A stretch of 64,000 nt of DNA. It comes from Teichococcus aestuarii. Its GTDB lineage: Bacteria > Pseudomonadota > Alphaproteobacteria > Acetobacterales > Acetobacteraceae. The stretch lies in NCBI RefSeq assembly GCF_003116135.1, contig NZ_PDOA01000002.1, forward strand, positions 478,227 to 542,226, given 5' to 3'. A program made the translations under genes and the position numbers. Positions 39,767-48,911 of the stretch are shown here, in pieces. The notes below the pieces were generated by a model. That model searched no databases, was not told the origin of the DNA, and worked only from the letters and a program-made list of their open reading frames with translations. Position 1 is the first letter of the stretch, and every line of letters begins with the position of its first letter.

Positions 39767-40620
39767 GCGCCGCTCGTGGCGCTGGCGGGCGCGCTGGCGG
39801 GCGCGCAGACGGGCGCCGGGGCGGCGGCGTGGCAGGAGAGGTCGCGGATGGCCGGCGCCGGGCCGCAGAGCGGGCAGGCCGGGTCCCGCCGCAGCCGCAC
39901 GGTGCGGAAGCGCATGTCCAGCGCGTCCCACAGCAGCAGGCGGCCGGCCAGCCCCTCGCCGATGCCGAGGATCTCCTTTAGCACCTCGGTCGATTGCAGC
40001 GTGCCCATCACCCCGGTGACGGCGCCGAGCACGCCTGCCTCCGAGCAGCTGGGCACCAGCCCGGGCGGCGGCGGCTCCGGGTGCAGGCAGCGCTGGCAGG
40101 GATGCTCGCCGCCGAGATGCGACTTGTAGACGGTGAGCTGCCCCTCGAAGCGCAGCACCGCGGCCGAGACCAGGGTGCGGCCCAGCAGGTGGCAGGCATC
40201 GCCCAGCAGGAAGCGCGTGGCGAAATTGTCGGTGCCGTCGCAGACGATGTCGTAGCGCGGGATCAGCGCCCGCGCCGATTCGGCGTCCAGCCGCAGCGCA
40301 TGCACCTCCACCGCCACCCCGGGGTTCAGGCGGCGGATGGTCTCGGCCGCGCTCTCGGCCTTGTTGCGGCCGATGCGCGGCGTGTCGTGCGCCACCTGCC
40401 GCTGCAGGTTGGACAGCTCCAGCCGGTCGTCGTCGACCAGGCCGATCGTGCCGATCCCGGCGGCCGCCAGGTAGAGCGCCAGCGGCGAGCCGAGGCCGCC
40501 CGCGCCCACCACCAGCACCCGCGCGGCGCGCAGCCGCGCCTGCCCCACCGCGCCCACTTCCTGCAGCAGGATGTGGCGCGAGTAGCGGTGCAGCTCGGAA
40601 TCGGAGAAGTCGAGATCCAT
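39763..40620 (-). CDS. moeB: MoeB/ThiF-type adenylyltransferase
   Basis: A 285-residue E1-like enzyme that adenylates the C-terminus of a MoaD- or ThiS-type sulfur carrier. YSRHILLQEVGAVGQARLRAARVLVVGAGGLGSPLALYLAAAGIG holds the ATP loop; DDDRLELSNLQRQ, CDGTDNFATRFLLGDA and SEAGVLGAVTGVMGTLQS follow. Zinc pairs CQRC and CPLC are present. It lacks a C-terminal rhodanese domain and instead ends in a 30-residue Ala/Pro tail. MoeB and ThiF cannot be told apart by this alone. The coupled DsrE gene may supply sulfur. Confidence 0.88.
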   Translation of the reverse strand: MDLDFSDSELHRYSRHILLQEVGAVGQARLRAARVLVVGAGGLGSPLALYLAAAGIGTIGLVDDDRLELSNLQRQVAHDTPRIGRNKAESAAETIRRLNPGVAVEVHALRLDAESARALIPRYDIVCDGTDNFATRFLLGDACHLLGRTLVSAAVLRFEGQLTVYKSHLGGEHPCQRCLHPEPPPPGLVPSCSEAGVLGAVTGVMGTLQSTEVLKEILGIGEGLAGRLLLWDALDMRFRTVRLRRDPACPLCGPAPAIRDLSCHAAAPAPVCAPASAPASATSGA

Positions 40621-40723
40621 GTGCCCCATATGGGCGGGGCGGGCGGGCCGGCGCAATGGGCTCCGGCCCGCCCGGGCCGGCCTTGGCATCCGGCCCGGCG
40701 GTGTCCGCCGGGCCGGGCTTTCC

Positions 40724-42853
40724 TCACACCAGGTCGGGCACCGGCTCGAGCACCGTCACGGGCACGGGCAGGCGGCCCTCGGCGATGCCGAACTGCAGGT
40801 AGTGCTGCAGCGGGTTGATCCCGTCGGCCGCCACGTCGGCGTTCGCGGCCAGGTAGCCGCTGGTCGAGAAGGCCGCGCTCGGGTCGCGCTGCTCCCGCGC
40901 GCCGAACTCCAGGTAGTGCTGGAGCGGGTCGAGGCCAGCCTCGGCCACGTCGCTGTAGGTGGCGAGGTAGTAGTCCACGTCGAAGAAGGCGTTCGGGTCG
41001 CGGCCTTCCTCCCAGCCGAACTCGGCGAAGTGGCGCGACGGGTCGATGCCCGAGGCGGCGACGTCGGGGTTGTTCTCGAAGTAGAACTGGGCGTCGACCA
41101 GCGGGTTCTGCGGGCCGGTCACCTCCGGGGTGGACTGGAAGGCGGCCCGCTCCTCGGCCATGCCGAAGTAGAGGTAGTGCACCAGCGGGTTGAGGCCGGC
41201 CTCGGCCACGTCGGTGTTGTTCTGCAGGTAGAGGTCGCCGCTGAAGGCGTAGCTGGGCTCGCGCCCCTCGCGCCAGCCGAAATCCGTGTAGTGGGCCAGC
41301 GGGTCGATCCCCGCCGCGGCGACGTCCTGGTTCTGGTTCAGGTAGTAGGCGACGTCGAACAGGGCGTTCGGGTCGCGCCCCTCGTGCCAGCCGAATTCCA
41401 TGTAGTGGGCCAGCGGGTCGGCGCCGGCCGCGGCCACGTCCGGATTCATCGCCAGGTAGTACTGGGCGTCGAAGGCCGGGGCGCTGGACGGGAAGCCCGC
41501 GGGGTCACGGAAGGCATTGATGGTCAGCGCCAGCGGGTCGGACAGCTCGGAGATGTTGCCCCCCATGTCGCTGGCGATGGCGGTGAGCTGGTAGGTGCCG
41601 GCGGCCAGCGCCTGCTCGGGCGTGATTGCCCAGGTGCCGCCCTCGGCCACGGCCGAGCCCAGCACGGTCTCGCCATTGTAGAGGGTGACGGTCAGCCCGT
41701 CGGCGGCGGTGCCGGTGATGGTCGGCGTCGCGTCGGTGGTCATGCCGTTGCCGACGGTGCCGCTGTCGCTGCCCGGGTCCAGCGCCAGGGCCGCCGGAGC
41801 CTCCAGGGTGCCGCCGGCGGGCAGGTCGATCTCGACCACCGCGGGGGTCGGGCTGGTGGTGGAGATGTTGCCCGCCGCGTCGGTGGCGGTGGCGGTGAAG
41901 CTGTAGCTGGCTTCGGGCAGGGAGGGGGTGGTGAAGGTCCAGTTGCCCTCGGCGTCGGCGGCGACCGGCGTGCCCACCGTCTCGTTGCCGTTGAACACGG
42001 TGATGGTGCTGAGCGCCTCGGCGGTGCCGGAGAGCGTCAGCACGGGCAGGGCGGAGACACCGTCCGCGACGGCGCCCTCGCTGTTGGCGATGGCGACGAT
42101 GACGGGCGCATCCGGCGGGGTGGTGTCGGTCTGATCGGTCGGGGTGACGGTGAAGTCGAAGATCTGCGAGGCGGTCAGCGAGGCGTTGCCGGCCGCATCC
42201 GCCGCCACGGCGCCGAACAGGTAGTCGCCGGCGACCAGGCCGGGAACCTCGATCCGCCAGGTGCCGTCATTCGCGGCGACCGCCGTGCCGGCATTCGTGT
42301 CCTGCCCGCCGAAATTCTGCCGCAGCGTCACCGTGGCGCCGGGCTCGGCCGTGCCGGTGAAGACCAGCGTGTCGACGGTGACGGTGTCGGCGACCGGATT
42401 GTTTTGAAGGTCGGTGATGGCGCCGATCACCGGCGCGTCCGGCGGGGTGACGTCGATCGCCGGGTCGGGCGGCACGGAGGCGAGGGTGAACTCGCCCTCG
42501 GTGCCCGGGATGCTGCCCACCTGCAGGTAGTAGGTCTGGTCGGCCCGGGCGAAGAACTGCACGGAGGAGGCGCTGCCGCCATTGTTCGTCACGCCGCCGA
42601 GGCTGGCGATGGAAGGCGCCGTGCCCGCGGGCGCGGACCAGATGATGAGGCTCTCGGCGGCCGATCCGGGGCCGAAGCTGAAGGCGACCGCGCCGTTCTC
42701 GGCCGGGGTGAAGCTGTACCAGACGCTGCTGGTGCCGCCGAAATAGTTGGATTCGCCTTCCTGCGCCGAGGCCTCGACGGTTGTGCCGACCAGGCTGGCA
42801 CCCGGGTTGATGGCAATGGCGTTGATAATATCGTTGTTGGCTGGCGCTGCCAT
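40724..42853 (-). CDS. Large repetitive secreted/surface protein (PPC-like, Ig-like, NPDVA repeats)
   Basis: A 709-residue protein without a signal peptide. Residues 1-120 resemble a PPC-type domain (VWYSFTPAENGAVAFSF, YYLQVGSIPGTEGEFTLA). Residues 130-450 hold three or four Ig-like modules, each opening near TPPDAPVI and containing TVTLRQNF / TITVFNGNETV. The last 230 residues are six 36-40-residue repeats of the type YYLxxNPDVAAAGxDPLxHYxxFGWxEGRDPN. This architecture is typical of proteins exported by type I systems or held on the surface. A start at 42853 is supported by GGGGAAG upstream. Function unknown; adhesion is the usual guess. Confidence 0.85.
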   Translation of the reverse strand: MAAPANNDIINAIAINPGASLVGTTVEASAQEGESNYFGGTSSVWYSFTPAENGAVAFSFGPGSAAESLIIWSAPAGTAPSIASLGGVTNNGGSASSVQFFARADQTYYLQVGSIPGTEGEFTLASVPPDPAIDVTPPDAPVIGAITDLQNNPVADTVTVDTLVFTGTAEPGATVTLRQNFGGQDTNAGTAVAANDGTWRIEVPGLVAGDYLFGAVAADAAGNASLTASQIFDFTVTPTDQTDTTPPDAPVIVAIANSEGAVADGVSALPVLTLSGTAEALSTITVFNGNETVGTPVAADAEGNWTFTTPSLPEASYSFTATATDAAGNISTTSPTPAVVEIDLPAGGTLEAPAALALDPGSDSGTVGNGMTTDATPTITGTAADGLTVTLYNGETVLGSAVAEGGTWAITPEQALAAGTYQLTAIASDMGGNISELSDPLALTINAFRDPAGFPSSAPAFDAQYYLAMNPDVAAAGADPLAHYMEFGWHEGRDPNALFDVAYYLNQNQDVAAAGIDPLAHYTDFGWREGREPSYAFSGDLYLQNNTDVAEAGLNPLVHYLYFGMAEERAAFQSTPEVTGPQNPLVDAQFYFENNPDVAASGIDPSRHFAEFGWEEGRDPNAFFDVDYYLATYSDVAEAGLDPLQHYLEFGAREQRDPSAAFSTSGYLAANADVAADGINPLQHYLQFGIAEGRLPVPVTVLEPVPDLV

Positions 42854-43188
42854 TTGCTGCTTCCCCGCTGGATTGAACTGGCAAGGGGATTTAGCTGCCT
42901 TCCGGAGATTCGCGTCAATCAAGACAGGACCTGCCGGGCAATGAATGCTTATAACGATCCTGTTATTGATGCCGTTGTTGATATGCGGGAAACTATTATT
43001 TCGAAAATTTGTTCTTCTGGGCTTGCAACCGTTTCGTTTTTTCTATGTTCGATTGCTGGCGTGCGTCGCCGGCACCGGGAAACCGGCCCCGGGGAGTCGC
43101 CGATAAGGAGTGGAGGGCGGATGTGGAAAAGGGAGCCCGCGGCTCCCTTCCCGTGAATCCCGTGCCTGCCCGCCTGCCGGCGTGGTGG
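42854..43188. other. AT-rich promoter region upstream of the repetitive surface gene
   Basis: 335 bases without a convincing gene. 42900-43060 is strikingly AT-rich for this genome and should carry the promoter of the leftward surface-protein gene. A short rightward frame starting at 42941 is rejected. The dut-side end holds an intrinsic terminator. Confidence 0.6.
43129..43149 (-). terminator. Intrinsic terminator of the ubiE-coaBC-dut operon
   Basis: On the minus strand AAGGGAGCC and GGCTCCCTT form a perfect 9-bp stem with a 3-nt loop, followed by TT to complete a TTTT run. It lies 40 nt past the dut stop. Confidence 0.75.
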
Positions 43189-43638
43189 CTAGTGGCCGGT
43201 GCTGCCGAAGCCGCCGCCGCCGCGCGCCGTCTCCGGCAGCGCCGCCACCTCGGCCCAGGCGGCACGGGTGACGGGCGCCAGCACGCCCTGGGCGATGCGC
43301 ATGCCGCGCTCCACCGTGAACGGCTCCGTGCCCGCGTTCATCACGATGACCTGCAATTCGCCCCGGTAGTCCTCGTCGATGGTGCCAGGGCTGTTGGGCA
43401 GCACGATGCCGTGCTTCAGCGCCAGGCCGGAGCGCGGGCGGATCTGCAACTCGTGCCCCTCGGGCAGCGCCATCACCAGCCCGGTGGGCACCAGGGCGCG
43501 GGCGCCGGGGGCGAGGGTCAGCGGCGCGTCCACGGCGGCCAGCAGGTCGAAGCCCGCGGCGCCCGCCGTGGCGTAGGCCGGCAGCGGCAGCCCCTCGGCA
43601 TGGGGCAGGCGGCGGACGGCGATGGTGGCGGTGCTCAT
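43189..43638 (-). CDS. dut: dUTP diphosphatase
   Basis: A 149-residue trimeric dUTPase splitting dUTP to dUMP and pyrophosphate. All five motifs are present: [45 protein letters not shown] and the C-terminal [11 protein letters not shown]-loop-like arm. Its ATG overlaps the coaBC stop by four bases (ATGA), so translation is coupled. It is the last gene of the leftward cluster, before a terminator. Confidence 0.97.
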   Translation of the reverse strand: MSTATIAVRRLPHAEGLPLPAYATAGAAGFDLLAAVDAPLTLAPGARALVPTGLVMALPEGHELQIRPRSGLALKHGIVLPNSPGTIDEDYRGELQVIVMNAGTEPFTVERGMRIAQGVLAPVTRAAWAEVAALPETARGGGGFGSTGH

Positions 43639-44876
43639 GCGGGGCGGGTCTCCGGTTCGGCAAGCTGGGCGGCGAGGCGCGCGGCGAGGCGTGCCGCCAC
43701 CTCGGCCTTGGGCAGGCGCGGCCAGTCCTCGACCCCGGCCTCGGTCACCAGGTGCACGGTGTTCTCGGCGCCGCCCATCACGTCGCCCGAGACGTCGTTG
43801 GCCACGATCCAGTCGCAGCCCTTGCGCCGGCGCTTGGCGATGGCGTTGGGCACCACGTTTTCCGTCTCGGCGGCGAAGCCCACCACCAGGCCAGGGCGCC
43901 GCGCATGGGCGGCGAGCGTGGCCAGGATGTCCGGGTTCAGCGCCAGCGCCAGCGGCGGCGGCGGCGCGCCCGGCACCTTCTTCAGCTTCTGGGTGGCCTC
44001 CCCGGCGCTGCGCCAGTCGGCCACGGCGGCGGCGCAGATGGCGGCGTCGGCGGGGAGGGCGGCCTCGCAGGCGGCCAGCATCTCGCGCGCGCTCTCCACA
44101 TGCACCACCGAGACCCCCGCCGGGTCCGGCAGCGCCACCGGGCCGGAGACGAGGGTGACGCGCGCCCCCAGCGCCGCCAGCGCGGCGGCGATGGCGTGGC
44201 CCTGGCGGCCGCTGCTGCGGTTGGCGATGTAGCGCACCGGGTCGATCGGCTCGTGCGTCGGGCCGCTGGTGACCAGCACATGCCGGCCGGCGAGCGGCCC
44301 CGCCGCCTGTGGTATTTGCGGCTCGGCTGCGGGCGGCGCCAGCAGCGCGGCGATGGCCTGGAAGATCTCGGCCGGCTCGGCCAGGCGGCCCGGCCCGCTT
44401 TCGGCCTCGGCCATGGCGCCGGTGCCCGGCCCCACCACCCGCACGCCGCGCGCTCGCAGCAGGGCCATGTTGGCCCGCGTCGCGGCGTGGCCCCACATCG
44501 CCCAGTTCATCGCCGGCGCCACCAGGACCGGCCGCTCCGTCGCCAGCAGCACGGTGGTGGCGAGGTCGTCGGCCAGACCATGCGCCATCTTCGCCAGCAG
44601 GTCGGCCGAGGCGGGCACCACGGCCACCATGTCCGGCATCCGCGCCAGGCGGATATGGCCGACATCCGCCTCCCCCTGGAGCGACCAGAGATCCTGGTGC
44701 ACCGGCTCCCCGGCGATGGCCTGCAGCGCGTGCGGCGTGACGAAGCGGGCGCCGCCGGCCGTCAGCACGGGCGTGACGCGGGCGCCGGCCTTGCGCAGCA
44801 GCCGCGTCAGCTCCAGCGCCTTGTAGGCGGAGACGCTGCCCGAGACGACGAGCAGCACATGCTTCCCCGCCGGCAT
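43635..44876 (-). CDS. coaBC: Bifunctional phosphopantothenoylcysteine decarboxylase/phosphopantothenate--cysteine ligase
   Basis: A 413-residue coenzyme A synthesis enzyme. The CoaC flavoprotein half (1-190) has [47 protein letters not shown] (active His) and APAMNWAMW. The CoaB half (200-400) has [45 protein letters not shown] and [13 protein letters not shown]. It is 7 bp after ubiE and overlaps dut. In many alphaproteobacteria ubiB lies between ubiE and coaBC; here it is missing. Confidence 0.96.
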   Translation of the reverse strand: MPAGKHVLLVVSGSVSAYKALELTRLLRKAGARVTPVLTAGGARFVTPHALQAIAGEPVHQDLWSLQGEADVGHIRLARMPDMVAVVPASADLLAKMAHGLADDLATTVLLATERPVLVAPAMNWAMWGHAATRANMALLRARGVRVVGPGTGAMAEAESGPGRLAEPAEIFQAIAALLAPPAAEPQIPQAAGPLAGRHVLVTSGPTHEPIDPVRYIANRSSGRQGHAIAAALAALGARVTLVSGPVALPDPAGVSVVHVESAREMLAACEAALPADAAICAAAVADWRSAGEATQKLKKVPGAPPPPLALALNPDILATLAAHARRPGLVVGFAAETENVVPNAIAKRRRKGCDWIVANDVSGDVMGGAENTVHLVTEAGVEDWPRLPKAEVAARLAARLAAQLAEPETRPA

Positions 44877-44883
44877 GAGGGGC

Positions 44884-45621
44884 CTAAAGCTTCCAGCCGG
44901 TATGGATGGCGACGATGCCGCCCGAGAGGTTCTGCCACTTCACCCGCTCGAAGCCGGCGCGCTCCATCATGCCCGCCAGCGTCGGCTGGTCGGGGAACAT
45001 GCGGATGCTCTCGGCGAGATACTGGTAGCTCTCCGAATCCTGGGCGATGCGGCCGCCGATGGCCGGCAGCGCCTTGAACGACCAGGCATCGTAGAGCGGC
45101 CGCAGCGCGTCGATCTCCAGGCGGGAGAATTCCAGCACATGCATCCGCCCGCCGACGCGCAGCACGCGGTGCGCCTCGCGCAGCACCGCGTCCTTGTCGG
45201 TGCAGTTGCGCAGGCCGAAGGCCATGGAGACCTTCTCGACGCTGGCATCCGGCAGCGGGATGCGCTCGGCGTCGGAGCAGACATAGGTCAGCCCCTCCGC
45301 CAGCCCCTTCTGCAGGGCGCGGTTCTGGCCGACATTCAGCATCGCGGCGTTGATGTCGGAGAGGATGACCCGGCCCGCGCCGCGCTTCTTGGCCAGGAAG
45401 GCGACATCGCCCGTGCCGGCGGCGAGGTCGAGCAGCGTCTCGCGCGGGCCGGCGGCGATGGCGGCCACGAAGATCTGCTTCCAGGCCCGGTGCAGGCCGA
45501 GCGACATCAGGTCGTTCATCACGTCGTATTTGGGCGCGACGCTGTCGAACACCTCCCGCACCATCGACGCCTTGGCGTCCCTGGGCACTTCGCGGAAGCC
45601 GAAATCCGTGGTCTGGGTCAT
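44884..45621 (-). CDS. ubiE: Demethylmenaquinone/ubiquinone C-methyltransferase
   Basis: A 245-residue class I SAM methyltransferase acting on the ubiquinone (and demethylmenaquinone) ring. The UbiE signatures are SVAPKYDVMNDLMSLGLHRAWK, LLDLAAGTGDVAF (SAM loop), FGLRNCTDKDAVLREAHRVLRVGGRMHVLEFS and the ending NLSGGIVAIHTGWKL. The ATG at 45621 follows GGCAGGC; a TTG nine bases upstream is less likely. It is the first gene of ubiE-coaBC-dut. Confidence 0.96.
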   Translation of the reverse strand: MTQTTDFGFREVPRDAKASMVREVFDSVAPKYDVMNDLMSLGLHRAWKQIFVAAIAAGPRETLLDLAAGTGDVAFLAKKRGAGRVILSDINAAMLNVGQNRALQKGLAEGLTYVCSDAERIPLPDASVEKVSMAFGLRNCTDKDAVLREAHRVLRVGGRMHVLEFSRLEIDALRPLYDAWSFKALPAIGGRIAQDSESYQYLAESIRMFPDQPTLAGMMERAGFERVKWQNLSGGIVAIHTGWKL

Positions 45622-45714
45622 GCCTGCCAAGATAGCGCGATCGGCCGGGGCGGGAAGACGGGCGGCGGATGAATTCTCCCCGCGCCCGTCTCGCCCCGGG
45701 CCCCGCCCGCGGCC

Positions 45715-47259
45715 TCAGGCCTTGCGGCCGCGCCGCAGCACCTCGCGCAGCTGGAGCGCGCCCAGCGCCTGGGTGGCGCCGAAATAGACCCCCGCCCCCA
45801 CCGCCACCAGGGCGGCGAGGATGGCCAGCCGCACCGGCCCGGTGCCGGTGCCGGGCAGCGGGAAGGTGGCCAGCATCAGCCCCCCCACCACCGCCGCCAT
45901 CAGCGCCGCCGCCAGCAGCAGGCGCCAGAGGTTGCGGCGCAGCCGGCGGTCGGCGACGAAATGGCCCCGCCGTGCCAGGATGCCGGACAGCAGCCCGGCA
46001 TTCACCCAGGCCGCCAGCGAGGTGGCGAGCGCGATGCCGACATGGCCGAAGAACTGCGTCAGGGTCAGCGACAGGCTGAGGTTCACCGCCACCACGGCGA
46101 TGCCGATCTTGACCGGGGTGGCGGTGTCGCCGCGGGCGAAGAAGCCGGGGGCGAAGGCCTTGATCAGCACGAAGGCGGGCAGGCCGAGCGCGTAGGCGCG
46201 CAGGGCCTCGCCCACCAGCACCGCCTCCTCCGCGCCCAGCGCGCCGCGCTGGAACAGCACGCGCACGATCGGCTCGGCCAGCGCGATGAGGCCGGCGGCG
46301 GCGGGCAGGGTGAGGGCGAGGGACAGCTCCACCGCCCGGTTCATGCTGCGGTGCGCCGAGAGCGGCTTGCCGCCGCGCAACTGGCGCGAGAGCACCGGCA
46401 GCAGCGCCGTGCCCACCGCCGCCCCCACCACGCCGAGCGGCAGCTGCGCCACGCGGTCCGCATAGGTGAGGAAGCTGATGGCGCCGACCGGCAGCAGCGA
46501 GGCGATGAAGATGTCGATGGCCAGGCTGAGCTGGGTGACGCTGGCGCCCAGCACGCCGGGCACCATCCGCTTCAGCACGGCGCGCGTCTCCGCCGTCAGG
46601 CGCGGGAAGGAGAGGATGGGGAAGCCCATTCCCACCTTGTGGCAGGCCACCACCACCAGGATGAGCTGCGCCACGCCGGAGACGGTGACGCCCCAGGCCA
46701 GCGCATGCGCCGGGCTGGCCACGAAGGGGGTGAGGGCGAACAGCGCGCCGATGGCGAAGAGGTTGAACAGCAGCGGCGCGCCGGCGGCGAGGGCGAACCT
46801 GTCCACCGCGTTCAGCACGCCCGAGACCAGCGCGGTGAGGCAGATGAAGACAAGGTAGGGGAAGGTGATGCGCGACAGCTCCACCACCAGCCCGAAGCGC
46901 GAGGGGTCGTCCACCAGGCCCGGGGTGAGCACCCGCATCACCTGCGGCATGAACAGCATGCCGAGCCCCACCAGCAGCGACAGCCACAGCGTCATCAGCG
47001 TGGACATGCGGGCGGCCAGCTCGCGCGCGCGCTTCGGCCCCTCCAGCGTCAGCGTGCCGGTGAAGGCGGGCACGAAGGCGGCGTTGAAGGCGCCCTCGCC
47101 GAACAGGCGGCGGAACAGGTTGGGCAGGCGCAGCGCGATGAAGAAGGCATCGGCCATCGGCCCGGCGCCGAGGGTCGCGGCGATCAGCATGTCGCGGGCG
47201 AAGCCCAGGATTCGGCTGGCGAAGGTCCAGCCGCCGATGGTGAGGATATTGCGCAGCAT
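45715..47259 (-). CDS. murJ: Lipid II flippase MurJ
   Basis: A 514-residue MOP-superfamily transporter that flips lipid II across the inner membrane for peptidoglycan synthesis. About 14 hydrophobic helices. The start MLRNILTIGGWTFASRILGFARDMLIAATLGAGPMADAFFIALRLPNLFRRLFGEGAFNAAFVPAF carries the conserved Arg residues of the central cavity, and RVLFQRGAFG-like ALFQRGAL comes later. The length is standard. It stands alone between ubiE and secB; two hairpins separate it from secB. Confidence 0.96.
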   Translation of the reverse strand: MLRNILTIGGWTFASRILGFARDMLIAATLGAGPMADAFFIALRLPNLFRRLFGEGAFNAAFVPAFTGTLTLEGPKRARELAARMSTLMTLWLSLLVGLGMLFMPQVMRVLTPGLVDDPSRFGLVVELSRITFPYLVFICLTALVSGVLNAVDRFALAAGAPLLFNLFAIGALFALTPFVASPAHALAWGVTVSGVAQLILVVVACHKVGMGFPILSFPRLTAETRAVLKRMVPGVLGASVTQLSLAIDIFIASLLPVGAISFLTYADRVAQLPLGVVGAAVGTALLPVLSRQLRGGKPLSAHRSMNRAVELSLALTLPAAAGLIALAEPIVRVLFQRGALGAEEAVLVGEALRAYALGLPAFVLIKAFAPGFFARGDTATPVKIGIAVVAVNLSLSLTLTQFFGHVGIALATSLAAWVNAGLLSGILARRGHFVADRRLRRNLWRLLLAAALMAAVVGGLMLATFPLPGTGTGPVRLAILAALVAVGAGVYFGATQALGALQLREVLRRGRKA

Positions 47260-47315
47260 CCGGGCGGGCCTGGGCGGGGCGGCCGGTGCGGCCGGCGTGA
47301 CGGGAAAGGCGGGAT

Positions 47316-47338
47316 GGCCGGGGCAGGCTGCCCCGGCC
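47316..47338. terminator. 10-3-10 hairpin downstream of secB
   Basis: GGCCGGGGCA / TGCCCCGGCC with a GGC loop, between the secB stop and the murJ start. No T-run. Confidence 0.5.
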
Positions 47339-47342
47339 GGCT

Positions 47343-47366
47343 GCGCGGGGCCACGCGGCCCCGCGC
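47343..47366. terminator. 10-4-10 hairpin directly after secB
   Basis: A perfect dyad GCGCGGGGCC / GGCCCCGCGC with an ACGC loop, starting 7 nt past the secB stop in its direction of reading. Confidence 0.55.
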
Positions 47367-47373
47367 CGGCGCC

Positions 47374-47913
47374 TCAGGCGCTGGCCACCGGCGGCACAGG
47401 GGCGCCGCCCTGGAACTGGGCATCGCCCTGGCCGCGGCGGGACTGCCACAGCGCCACGAAGTCGATCGGCGAGAGCATCACGGGCGGGAAGCCGCCATCG
47501 CGCGTCACGTCGGCCAGGATGTTGCGGGCGAAGGGGAAGAGCAGGCGCGGGCACTCGACCAGCAGCAGCGGCTCGACCAGGTTGGGCTCCACGTTCAGCG
47601 TGAAGATGCCGCAATAGGACAGCTCGGCGATGAAGGCGGGCTGGGTGGTGCCGTTCGGCGCCGGCGCCTGGGCGTCGGCGCGGATCTGCAGCTCCACCTC
47701 ATAGACGTTGCCGCCCTGCTGGAGCGGGCGGGCCTGCACGTCCAGCGCCAGGTCGATGCGCGGCTGCTCGCGCAGCGTCGCGAAGATCTCCGGCGCGCCC
47801 GGCACCTCGAAGGAGAGGTCCTTGGTGTACTGCAGGTTCAGCAGCAGCGGGCCCGGCGGCACGGCGCCGTTCGGGGCGGTGTTGTTGTCGGGCGGAAGCT
47901 GGGTGTCGGACAT
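47374..47913 (-). CDS. secB: Protein-export chaperone SecB
   Basis: A 179-residue tetrameric chaperone holding preproteins unfolded for SecA. LNLQYTKDLSFEVPGAPEIF, the YEVELQIRADA strand, FIAELSYCGIFTLN, LLVECPRLLFPFARNILADVTRDGGFPPVMLSPIDFVALW are all canonical. N- and C-terminal tails are Pro/Gln-rich and unconserved. Located close to the Tim44-like and mltA genes, as in many alphaproteobacteria, but a phosphatase gene lies in between. GGGGCCCGC precedes the ATG. Confidence 0.97.
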   Translation of the reverse strand: MSDTQLPPDNNTAPNGAVPPGPLLLNLQYTKDLSFEVPGAPEIFATLREQPRIDLALDVQARPLQQGGNVYEVELQIRADAQAPAPNGTTQPAFIAELSYCGIFTLNVEPNLVEPLLLVECPRLLFPFARNILADVTRDGGFPPVMLSPIDFVALWQSRRGQGDAQFQGGAPVPPVASA

Positions 47914-48065
47914 GCGGGCCCCTGATGCGGTTGCCGGAGGGTCGGTGTTCGTTCGGGTGCGGCGGGCGGGGTGCGGCGCTGGGCCGGGCCGGCGCCGCCG
48001 GACTCGCGGCGCGGGGTAGCACGCCCCGCCCGCTCTGTCACAGCGCTTCAGGCCCGGGGGCTTCA

Positions 48066-48129
48066 GGCACGGAGTTCAGGAGGCACGGAGTTCAGGAGGC
48101 ACGGCGTTCAGGAGGCACGGCGTTCAGGC
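48066..48129. repeat. Four 16-bp tandem repeats upstream of secB
   Basis: The unit GGCACGG(A/C)GTTCAGGA is repeated four times without spacer, the last copy ending in C. Degenerate GCTTCAGGC-like pieces extend on both sides (48045-48180). The 287-bp region between secB and the phosphatase has no gene. Confidence 0.85.
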
Positions 48130-48200
48130 ACGGGCGGGCTTCGGGCGCGGGCGCTTCAGGCGTGGCGGCTTCGGGCACGCGCCCTGGGCGGCCTCCGGCT

Positions 48201-48758
48201 TCAGCCGTGCCGCCAGCTGATGGTGGCGGGGGCGGGGGCGGTGGGGTCGCAGCGCAGCCACTGGCCGTTCGCCACCGATTCACCGGTCATCGACATGATG
48301 AACCCCCAATGGCTGACGACGAGGGTGTGCGCCCAGTCCGCCAGCGCGCCCATCTCGGCGCGAAACAGGCGGGCGCGGTCCTCCACCTGCCTGGCGGGTT
48401 CCTCGGTGGCGGGCCACCACACCTCGTCGATGTGGGAGAAGTCCAGTTCCGGCCACTGCATCGCCAGGGCGGCGCAGGGGGAGCCGATGTCGCAGGTGAA
48501 GGCATAGCGCTCGCGCACCAGCGGGTGCACCAGCACCGGCAGGCCGAGGCGGCGGGCCAGCGGCGCCGCCGTCTCCAGCGCCCGGGTGTAGGGGCTGGCG
48601 ATGATGCGGCGGATATCCTCGCCCGCCAGGGCCTCGGCCGCCTGCTCGGCCTGGTGGCGGCCGAGGATGGTCAGCTTCGGGTCCTTGATGCCCGGATCGC
48701 GGCGGGTCGCGCTGAAATGCAGGTTGAACTCGCTCTGGCCGTGACGCAGCAGGATCAT
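48201..48758 (-). CDS. Histidine phosphatase superfamily protein
   Basis: A 185-residue branch-1 histidine phosphatase (phosphoglycerate-mutase-like). ILLRHGQSEFN contains the phospho-accepting His; SPYTRALETAAPLARRLGL and VVSHWGFIMSM (second His) complete the pocket. Substrate unknown. GGAGTTCCGCG precedes the ATG. It sits between secB and the divergent Tim44-like gene and breaks the order usually seen there. Confidence 0.88.
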   Translation of the reverse strand: MILLRHGQSEFNLHFSATRRDPGIKDPKLTILGRHQAEQAAEALAGEDIRRIIASPYTRALETAAPLARRLGLPVLVHPLVRERYAFTCDIGSPCAALAMQWPELDFSHIDEVWWPATEEPARQVEDRARLFRAEMGALADWAHTLVVSHWGFIMSMTGESVANGQWLRCDPTAPAPATISWRHG

Positions 48759-48911
48759 CGCGGAACTCCGGAGGGGACGGGCTGGCAGTAACGGCAGGCG
48801 GGTGGGGCGGCAAGATGTCGGCTTTATGACGTGCGCCGGGCGGGTTGGGCAGGCGGGGGCCGTTGCGGTGGCGCCGCATGACCCCTAAGTGATGCACATG
48901 AGGAGAATGCA

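Noticed and set aside
42941..43156. A short plus-strand gene starting MNAYNDPVIDAVVDMRE in the AT-rich gap
   Set aside because: No SD, odd codon use, and the end runs into dut-terminator sequence; it is better explained as promoter DNA of the leftward gene.
48066..48129. A CRISPR array
   Set aside because: Units are contiguous with no unique spacers and are only 16 bp; no cas genes are present.
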